From assembly GCA_026770575.1 (NCBI GenBank), contig MU657183.1:99463-116028 (forward strand): 16,566 bases of DNA. Direction: 5' to 3'. Position numbers and translations under genes: made by a program. A model generated the notes under the pieces. The model saw nothing but the letters and a program-made list of their open reading frames with translations. It was not told the origin of the DNA and made no database searches. Source of the DNA: Pelagophyceae sp. CCMP2097 (Eukaryota; Sar; Pelagophyceae). Of the stretch, positions 1 to 8,800 are shown one piece after another (within the stretch, counting starts at the first letter, position 1; each line of letters starts with the position of its first letter).

Positions 1-183
1 GAGGCGGCCGCGGCCATCTTCCCCGCGGGGCCGCCGCCGCGGACGCGCGAGGCTGCGCGGCGCGCCTTGCCGCCGCCGCCCTTCGAGGACGAGGCGCCGG
101 TGCGGCGTGATCAAAAGGTCGGGCTGCTCCCCTGCATCGGGCCGCTCGGGCCGCTCGAGGGCATCGCGTCGGGCATCGCATGA
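1..183 (+). CDS. C-terminal end of an unrecognised protein (5' part outside window)
   Basis: From base 1, frame 1 reads 60 codons to a TGA at 181-183. Nearly every third codon position is G or C, which is the signature of the other coding exons here and is stronger than on the opposite strand. The peptide is alanine- and proline-rich at first (a PPPPFEDEAPVRR stretch) and ends in a glycine/isoleucine-rich tail (QKVGLLPCIGPLGPLEG). I recognise no domain. The gene converges on the large minus-strand gene that ends near 1283. A GC-type donor inside the last codons cannot be excluded, in which case the coding part would continue further right; I saw no convincing next exon. Confidence rests on composition and an open frame only. 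Confidence 0.45.
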   Translation, partial: EAAAAIFPAGPPPRTREAARRALPPPPFEDEAPVRRDQKVGLLPCIGPLGPLEGIASGIA

Positions 184-1130
184 GTGCATTCGGACACAGC
201 TTTGCACGAGTGCATCTTTGGACGAGTGCAGCTGTCCGAGGCGCTCCACAGTCGAGGTTGCTGGAGAATCCGCCCACGCACGAGAGCTCGCCGCTCGGAT
301 CCGCGGCAGACGGACCCCTCGACCGATGGTGCGCATCTTATCAGGAGCGAGGTGCGGGGCCCGGCTCGGGGTGCCGGCAGGCAGTGGATCAAGGGTGCTC
401 GGAGTCTCGCAATTGCGTGGGTCGGTGCGCAGTCAGGGTTCGTTCGTCGGGAGGCGGCCGGGCGTGGGGCTCGTTGGAAGGGCGGACGGCGGAGCTCGTC
501 GGCGGCAGCCGGCATAGTCGCGCGGCCGCGCTCGAATTGGGGATTCGGAAGCTCTGCGAGCGCCGTTATGGACATGATCGGGGTGGCGGCGGCTCGGTGC
601 GGCACGCGCCGCCGCTCACGTGGTGCGCGGGTGCTCTCTGGGACTCGTTCGTGTTCGGGGGTTCGTTTGGGGGTTATTGGGAGGCTCGTCGGTCGGTGGG
701 CTCATGCCTCGGAGGGCGGCGGACGTCGGCCGCGGTGGAAGGGGGTGGAGGTTCGTCGTCGAAAGGCAGCACAGTCGACCATCGTGCCTGGATTTTTTTC
801 TGGTGTCAGAACTCGAGATGGAACTCGAACGACCGGGCTGTCGTCAATGTGCTTCAACTTGGACTTCTCCTCCTTCAGGCGTGGGTGCGGTACCACCAGA
901 TCCACTGGCTCTACAGTCGTCCGACGGTTCGACTCTTGGACACATTGACGCGTTGCAGAAGGTACATGTAAAGACGCCGCGATCGAATGTACGTCGTCGC
1001 GCGCAACCGCGTCCGGCTTGACGAGCATGTGGAGTTGACTTCAGTTAGGCGCATTCCAAGAAGAGTTGACGATTTCAGCTTCGACAAACCCCTGGAAAGA
1101 TTCCCGCGAAAGACGATCGACGCTGCAGCA
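184..1130. other. Non-coding stretch between convergent genes
   Basis: No frame on either strand keeps the G/C third-position bias of the neighbouring exons. Many frames are open only because the sequence is GC-rich. Bases 370-780 are G-rich on the plus strand, and about 780-1120 are more balanced in composition, as in the introns. It probably holds the 3' ends of the two convergent genes, or a last intron of the minus-strand gene. No repeat family or RNA gene was recognised. Confidence 0.5.
657..700 (+). other. Possible G-quadruplex motif
   Basis: Four G-runs lie in a row on the plus strand: GGGGG at 657-661, GGGGG at 669-673, GGG at 679-681 and GGG at 698-700. The loops are 7, 5 and 16 bases. 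The last loop is long, so folding would be weaker than in a classic motif. It lies in the spacer between convergent genes. Confidence 0.3.
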
Positions 1131-1282
1131 TGCCCGCGCGCGGCGAGCCAGCGGTTCCAGCGCCGGATCGCGCGGAGCTCGCCGAGCAGCACCGGGTCCG
1201 GCACCAGCTCGTCGCCGGCGCCCGCGGCCTCGGGGAGCGGCGCCGACGGCTCGATCCTCTTGCCGGGCCCGCCGCGCTTCCA
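1130..1282 (-). CDS. Coding-like extension beyond an in-frame TGA
   Basis: Directly after the TGA at 1285-1283, the same reading frame continues for about 49 codons with almost only G or C in third positions. It begins WKRGGPGKRIEP and contains VLLGELRAIRRWNRWLAAR. No other frame here has that bias. This is therefore either the original C terminus, cut off by a nonsense change, or sequence reached by readthrough. It fades into intron-like sequence below about 1130. No domain recognised. Confidence 0.45.
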
Positions 1283-2861
1283 TCATTTCTTCCGGCCGCT
1301 CTGCTTGCGCAGCCAGTCGATGGCGACGAATAACTCGTCGTTGAAGCGCTTCTCGGGCAGCGTGTCCTTGAGCGTCTTGCCTACGGACAGAGGGCACGTC
1401 ATCAGGTGCGTGTGACTTTTCCGAGTCCGCACAACGTGCCGAGCCTCGAAGAGACTCGTTTGATGACGCTGGCGGGCACGGAGCGCCTCGACGCCTATCG
1501 AGGTCGGGCTCAGACGAATCGATAACTTGGATCGTCCACGACAACGTTTTCCAAGACGCCGGATGCGGACCGGAGACGTAGAGCGGCGGCAGCGGCGCGC
1601 TTCTGGTTCATATTGTCAAAGGCGTTGGCGACTTTGATCGTGACCGCGCTATGAGAGAAGAATCATACGTCCAAGTCTCGTTTGAACAGCAGTGGCCTCA
1701 CCGCTTGCCGGCGCCGTGGAACTTGAATGCGGCCAGCGACGGGCAGATGTTGAAGAAGCGCTTCGTCTTCGTGGCCTTGCCGACGAGCATCGTCGCGCAG
1801 TTGTACATCGCGGCGGCCTGCGTCGGCGAGGATCGAGCGTCGAGTGAACGTTGTAAGACGTGCTTGAAAGATGGGCTCTCGAACATCATGACTCGACACG
1901 ACGACAAAAGAAAGAGCTTCCGGGACGCCGCGCGCGTGCCTCGACTTTCGTTTCGCACTGGCCGAGGTTGAACAGGCCGTTATTTGTGCTGCCGGTCCTG
2001 CCCGCGCCCGGGATGGACAGTAGTGCCTCGTACCACCCACCTTCGCGGTGTCGGACGCCGAAGAAGCGTTTCTGCGCACAGCACAAGAATCGCAGATGAT
2101 CATAGATGCACACGACGTCGAAGAAGACGGAAACGACAGGCCGGGTTCGAACGCACCATGTCCGTCGCCTCGGCGAACGCATGCTCGAGCGAGTAGAGGC
2201 ACTCGAGCGGGTCGCGCGGGAAGTTGTAGACGTAGTTCGGCTCGAGGCCCTTCGCGACGCGGTGCTCGGCGTGCAGCCGCTCCCGCTCCTCGCGGTGCAG
2301 CGCCGTCGCCAGCGCGTCCGGGCCGAGCGAGTTGCCGGTTCCCTTCATCTCATTGCGGCCAACCCAGCGCGGATCGGCAGGCGCGGTGCGCTTCTTGGAG
2401 AGTTGGCCGTCCTTGGCGTGGATCGTGTAGGAAAACTGGTTTTTGTCCTTCTTGCCGGTGGTATAGTAGCAATATGTGAATTTCGCCGTCACCTCGAGGC
2501 CGTAGAAGCCGTAGAAGCAGTAGAACTCTTTCTGCAGCGCGGCGGGGTACGGCAACGCCACGCACGACTTGGCGTGGCGCAGGTGCTTGAAGAGGCCGTA
2601 GCAGAAGCCTAGGATGCGACGTAGGGTCGAACCAGCATCCAACGTCGCATATGCGAATGCCAACTCCTCCCAAACGACCGCGTTCCTTCGAAGAGAAAAC
2701 ATCCTCTCTCGGCGTGCGTCCCTTCTCGGCGTTCAAAAAGTTTGGGCAAAGATTGAATCGACGACGCCGTCTTCGGACGTGCGGCGCTGGCGAACTTCTC
2801 CAGGTCGTTGATGGACAGGCCGCCGAGCGTGTGCGCGATGATCGGGAACTTCTTCATTGCC
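1283..2861 (-). CDS. C-terminal region of the SET/PUB/PHD gene, function unknown
   Basis: Four exons: 2861-2788, 2608-2157, 1817-1709 and 1380-1283. They are joined by introns 2609-2787 (GC donor), 1818-2156 (GT donor, GTGCGT) and 1381-1708 (GC donor, GCAAGC). The 452-bp exon is rich in aromatic residues (EFYCFYGFYGLEV, FTYCYYTTGKKDKNQF) and then carries WVGRNEMKGTGNSLGP. The last exons read KATKTKRFFNICP and RFNDELFVAIDWLRKQ before a basic tail and TGA. The final intron also has a GTGAGG site that would bypass the TGA in another frame. I reject it because that frame loses the G/C third-position bias. No family recognised. Confidence 0.5.
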
Positions 2862-5800
2862 TTGAGCAAGGCAGGGAGCCGGCGCCTATTTCTTTCTCGT
2901 CTTCGCCGCGGCCCTCGGACAACGTTTGGAAAAGACGACTCCTCAACAAAAGAAACGACTGAGAAGATGATCGGGGAAGACTCTGGCGAGGCATACAGCG
3001 CGGCGTGCGCCCAGACACAGTCGGGCGTGAAGAGAAGTCGTCCGAGGGGCACGCGGGCGGCTCCGTGCACGCAGGAATGCGCGACGGGATAGGGACCAGC
3101 GGCTCGAACCTAACGTCGCACATGGTTGCATCAAGAGGGAGGAGCAATCAAGGACGTGTTCGAAACATGAATGCTTTGGAACCGAACCGAAGCGGGGCGA
3201 ATGTCGGGATCTCCGGCCAGAAGCTCCGCCGGCGCGTGAAGCGCGTCGCGACGGGCAGGCCCTCGCGGAAGTTGACCGCGTCCGCTGCCTCGAGCCGCTC
3301 GAACTGGCTCACGAGGTCCTCCGTCGCCGCGCTCGTCGCGCCTATAGGGAAAATAACTTGAAGATACATGTTAAAGGGATGACAGACGTCTCAATTTTCT
3401 CTCCACTCGATCTCTCCACTCGATGCGCGCAAGGACGCTGGTGGACGTGCGTTTTGCGAGCATCCGCGGCCACTTGGCGCGCAGGTGCTTGCCGAACTCG
3501 GCCTGGGAGACCTTGATCGCCTTGAGGCGCCACCGCAGCTCTCGCTTGCTCTGCTTGCTCGCGCAGACCCGCTCGAGCTTGGGCTTGAGCTGCCGCAGCT
3601 TGATCATGAGCTACGGAAGCGTTGCTCGACGATGACAACAGCCAGCCAGCCATCGACGACGCTGCGTTCAAAAGTTACCTTGGCCCGGCGAATAGACCAC
3701 TTGTCCTTGTAGAAAAGCTGCTTCGCAGGCTAAGAACGCATCGGGACCTGGGGCCTCTTGCAATCCGCCCCGACTTTCGTTGACCCAGTTTGCTTCTTGC
3801 GCGGCTTCGGCCCTACACAGGATTCATCGACGAGAATCCTTCAGACGTAGAAACAAAATCGTTCGCACCACGTTCGCCTCGCGCCAGGCCGCGTGCCGCA
3901 TCGCAGCCTGCGACTTTGAGATCCACAAACGCCGCACGCAACAAAAGATCAAGAGAAGAAAACGCACCGAGAGGCGCGGCTGCCCGTCCTCGTCAGAACC
4001 GTCGGCGCCGTCGGGGTCGACGGCGCGCTTGCCGAGCCAGCCGATGATGCGGCCGCGCTGCCCGTCCACCGTCTGCTCGGCCTCGAGCGAGCACAGGAAG
4101 TGCCGCTGGCTGATCTCGGCGAACGGGTTCTCACTCGAGCCGCCGTCCGCTCGTGGATGCCCTCGTGCAGCGCGATCCGCCGCGCGAGCTGGTCATCGTC
4201 CAGATGGCCCTCGTAGCCGAGCTTGCGCAAGTGCTCGCGGTGGCCGTCGAGCCGGTTCGTGCGGCGCTCCAGGCCGAGGAGCACAGAGAAGTGGACCTTG
4301 GAGCCGCGCTCGGCGCTGCACTCGCGGCAGTAGAGGACGCGGCCGGCCGGGAGGCCGCCGGGAAAGCCGGCGCAGTACGAGTGACAGTACTTGTCGCAGG
4401 ACCGGTCCTTCTTCTTGTCCGCCTTGCACCGGAAGAGCAGCGCCTGCTCGCACGAGTCGTGGCAGACCTCGCAGCGCGGCCGCATCTCGATGAGCTGCGC
4501 CTCGACGGGCCGCGCCTTGAGAACCCGCTGCACGAGCTCAAACTCGAGCCGCCGCATCCGGTCGTCGCTCCACCGGTTGCGGTTCTTCTTGTCGACCTCG
4601 ACGGCCGACACCAAAAGCTCCACTTCCAGCTCCGCGTGCTTCAAAACCGCGTGCGCCGAATCGTCGAAGGCGTTCGTGGACGCGGCCCGGCGCTCGGCCT
4701 CGGCGGCCATGGCGCGCTCGACGACCGCCTTGGCCACACGCGTGTCCATCCAGGCCTCGTAGCGCGGCGTGCGGAGCATGTCGCGGTACAGCTCGAGCCA
4801 CCGCTTCGCGCCCTCGTGCCCTCGTCGATGCGCCGATTCATGACCTCGTCCGTGCGGAGAGATAGCGGTGGCTTCAAAGACAGCTCGACGAACGCCTCGG
4901 TCGAGTACAAACTCCAGAACGGCCGCAGCATCTCCTTGAAGAAGTCTGCGTCGGGGTCGTAGACGTTCTCCTCCTTAAACAGGTGGATGCCGGCGTGGCG
5001 CAGCCGCGCCGCCATGATCGGGTCGACGCGCCGCCGCGTCTTGGGCAGCGCCCGGTATAGGTCTGGCTGCAGCGCCTTGTTCAGGTCGACGCGCACGTGG
5101 TGCGGCAGCGCCCACGTCGAATCGTGCGTGCCAATGTCGCAGTAGTAGTTCTGGTAGTACCGGCCGCTGTAGCACTCGACGAGATCCCACTTCTTCAGGA
5201 TGCCTGCGCGCTTCTTCTGCGTCTCGGTCACCGGCCGGATGATGTGATCCTCGCGCTCCTCGGGCTGTGGCGCGAGCGTCGGGTTCGCGCGCCGCCAGGC
5301 CTCGTGCTCCTCCTGATAGAACGGCCAGTTCGGCAGCCCCCACGCGTGCAGCGTCGTCGCGCGCACCAGCGCCAGGTCCTCGAACTTGAGCAGCGCGTTC
5401 GACTTCCACCACTCTGGGTCCGCCTCTTCTTGCCGCCGCAGCGCCTCCTTGGCCAGGTCCTTGAGGATGCGGTTCCGCTTGCAGTCGCGGATGAACGCCT
5501 CGAGGTTCAGGTTGCCCGGCAGCGCCAGCGCCACGCGCTGGTTGAGCCGCAGCGCGACCGTCTCGACAGCCCGAAGCCCCGCCGACGGCCGCGCGGTAGC
5601 CATACGCGGAGGGCTGCTCGTCGCTGCGGCCGGCAGAATCCCTCGAGGAGCTTTGGCGGCGTCGACCAGCGCCGCGTACTTGGCCGCGAGGTGCGCCGGT
5701 CTCAGGGCCTCGAGGGCGTGCTCGAGCTCGGCGACCGTCGCAAGGTGCGCTTGTGCGCGGCAGACGAACCGCTCGTGGCCCTGCACCGTCTCGTGCGCGA

Positions 5801-8800
5801 AGCCGAGCGCCGCGAGGACGCGGTGCGCCGCCGAGACGTCGAGGTGCGCCTTGACGTTCGGGTTCGACAGCTTGAGCCAGCGGTACGTCTGCTCCTCCAG
5901 GTACGCGTAAACGCACGTGAGCACCTGGATCAGCGCCTCGCGCGACTGCGACGAGAGCCAGCGCAGGCCGAGCGTCGTCGAGACCTATTTCAATTTTGGG
6001 TGGCGGAGCGTTCGACAAAAAAGGTATGGGATGACTCGACGCACCGCCGGGGCCTGCGGCACGACGACCGCTGCTGCCTCCAGCACCGTTACCTGCGCAG
6101 CGTCGCGACCAGGTCCCTGCGGGTCGCCTCCCGAGCTGCTCGTCGTCCCTTGCCGCTTCTTCCGCCCGCCTTGCGCGGTTCGCGAGCGCCTCTCTTGCCG
6201 CGGTGGCTCGGCGTCGGCGTCGTCGCACTGGTCGTCGACGATCGCCAGCGCCAGGCTCGGCTGCGCCTTGGCGGACTCGTCGCGCGACCTAGAGCTTTCC
6301 ATCGTGCGGGCCGTCGTCAGTCGTTGGACATTCTCGAAGGCCCTTTTTCAAAGGCGCCTCTTCTTCGACGCTGCGTCGCGCGGCTCGGATGGCGCGGCGG
6401 ATCGGGCCGGTCGCGCTGTCGGCGCGTCGACGTGTTATTCCGACCTGTGGTGCAATTTATGAAGAAGGGACCATATGCGGACAACGATGTTCGACTCACG
6501 ACTGCGCGTCTCGCGTCTCGACGTCGGTCAGCACCAGCGAAGCCAGCGGCGGCGACGATCTACATACACAATTTCGTCGGGGTCGCGACAATGACCGTTC
6601 TGTCAAACACATGTTCCCAGCACGGTCAGCTGACCTTGCCGCGTCGTCGGACCGGCCCCGGCGCATCGGCTGCGCATCGCCGTGCTGCGCGTCGTCGAGC
6701 AGCATGGCGTCCAGCTGCGCGGCCTCCAGCTTATTCTTCGCCTTGTGCCGCTTCCTCTTGGCCTCCTTGCGCCGTTCAGCTTCGACACGCTGCGTGAAGA
6801 GCGCCACCTTCCACGCGTTCTGCCGGGCAGTGGCGCCGTTGAAGCCGGTGCAGTCGCGGCGGCCGCAGAAGCACGGCGGGAAAGAGCCCTCGAAGGTCGT
6901 CAGGCACATGGGCTCTTGCGCATAGTTCAGCGTGAGCCAGGCGCCGCTCGGGATGTCCTTCGTCGCGACCAGGAAGACACGCTGCACGCCGTCAATCTCG
7001 AGCCTATAAAGAGTGGTCAGCAGGTTGAGCAGGAAGCACCATGGCATCGTAGGTTTCCAAGGAAGGAGTTGGTGGACACGGAGCGCGCGCCACTCGAGCG
7101 TCCTACGGCAGAAAAAGTCATTTGTGGCAAAACGATCGAGCATGGAAGATATATCATCGTCAGGGGCAGTGGGGTCCTCACGTGTTCGGGTGCGTGCAGG
7201 CGTTTATCGCGAACCGCGCCAGCGAGCCCGATTCCTCGGCGTCGATGCACATCTTCTTGCCCTCGAGCCAGACCGTGTAGCGCGTCGGCGACCGCTTCAG
7301 CCGCTCGGCCTCCGTGATGCACTCGCCCAGTTACTCGACGACGACATCGCCCCGCGTCAAGGTGGCCGTCGTCTTCAGGCCGAATCCCGCGTCCTTTCTG
7401 GCCTTGTCGACGCTCAGCACCGGCCTAGGGTGACAAGTCAGTTGACGGCACTCCTTAGTCACCCCGCCTCTCGCGTTCAACAGCGACACTTTAGGGCCTT
7501 TCCGAGTCCTGACACCCTCTCGACTCTGATGCCGCCCACACGACGGCCTTTGTGTCGACGGTTCGGGTTTTCCAAGCATAAATCGCCGACACGGGCTCTG
7601 GCCAGTCCCGCGGCAGCGAGCCGGCAAACTTCTGGCGCCCCCAGCTCGGTTTGTTGCCCGTGATGGCATCGCCCTGGTGTCGCAAATTGTATATCTGACA
7701 GAAGTTTATTGGACATTCTCCTTCTGACCGCCGCACAAAGGAATCAGTGAAAGACGCAGCGTGCGCACGGCCGGCCAGTCCATGAGCACAAAGGGCTCGC
7801 CACCGTCGCCGAGGTAGCCGTTGTAGGCTTCCACGGCCTCGCGCAGGCCGTCGGAGCGCTGCGAGAAGAGCAGCGTCGGCTCCTTTGTCGTGCCGTCCGC
7901 CTTGGCCTTCTTGCCGCAGTTGTCGAGCACGACGCGCAGCTGGTCCTTGAACTGCCCCCGGTCGAGCCGGCCGCCCTTGTCGACGAGGAAGATGCCCATG
8001 CCCACCAGGTTGTTGTTGTCCTCAAACGCCTTGGTCGCGTAGCTGCGGGAATCGATTCGTGAGGGTTGGCAACGAAGAGGGGCTAATGACGAGCTCGTGG
8101 ACCGGGGATCGTCACACTCTCCTCTCGTCGAGCACGATGCATCTCCCGTCGTTGGATGAATCTCTCGCTTGCGGTCTCAAAGTCGTTCGGACGCGGCCTT
8201 TAAAACGCGAGCGAGGCCTGGTAGAGCATGCCGAGCCGCGTCGGCTTCGACGAGTCCTTGGTGGCGCAGCGCCGGAAGCCGACGTGCTTTCAGACCTTGA
8301 CCGCGGCCCGCGACGCGCTGAGCACGATGGCCTCGACGCCGAGGAGGCGGCCGAGTGCGATGATCAGGTCGAGCCTATTGCAGAAGTCGGTGAGTGTGGG
8401 TCGACTGGGGGGTGAGAAAGGGTGAATCACATAACCCCTACACTCTGCACGCAGTGCCACCAGCTCTCTTTTCGAAAACAGGACGCTTTGTAAAATTGCG
8501 CGGAGCAGGCGCTGGTGCGAACTCGAAGTGCAGCAGGCCGTGACCGCGCGTCTCGGGCATCGTGACGGCCGCGTCGATGTAGAAGATGATCGGGTGCTCC
8601 TGTGATGTGCGAAAGGTGCGAGGATGCCAGAAAGAAGTGGTCGTCGTCTTGCCAAAGCTTCAGAATGCAAAAGACGCACCTCCGACAGCTCGACCTTGCC
8701 CTTCCACTCGAGGCGCTTCGGCAGGACGACCGCCTGGAAGACGACGGCCGACAGCTTGTGCAGGACCTAGGCAAGACGAATGCCGGACGAGTGCGAGAAA

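Noticed and set aside
180..971. Plus-strand open frames of over 250 codons near the left end
   Set aside because: Arg/Ser/Gly-rich translations without third-position bias, in mutually overlapping frames. Typical of GC-rich non-coding DNA.
1041..1702. Alternative last-intron donor GTGAGG that bypasses the terminal TGA
   Set aside because: It is a canonical-looking donor, but the resulting frame has low G/C third positions and Arg/Ala-rich shadow sequence. The GC donor gives the biased frame.
4149..4825. Treating the two frame breaks as ultra-short introns of 8 and 11 bases
   Set aside because: Far below any known spliceosomal intron length. Both lie at direct repeats typical of slippage.
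4153..6797. Long plus-strand open frames opposite the PUB/WW/PHD exon
   Set aside because: They are antisense shadows of a GC-rich coding exon. The minus strand carries recognisable domains and the G/C third-position bias.
1283..8292. A variant genetic code (TGA or TAA as sense) for the large gene
   Set aside because: Only three such codons appear in some 1500, TAA and TGA would both have to be recoded, and the neighbouring RAP gene has none. Mutation or error is simpler.
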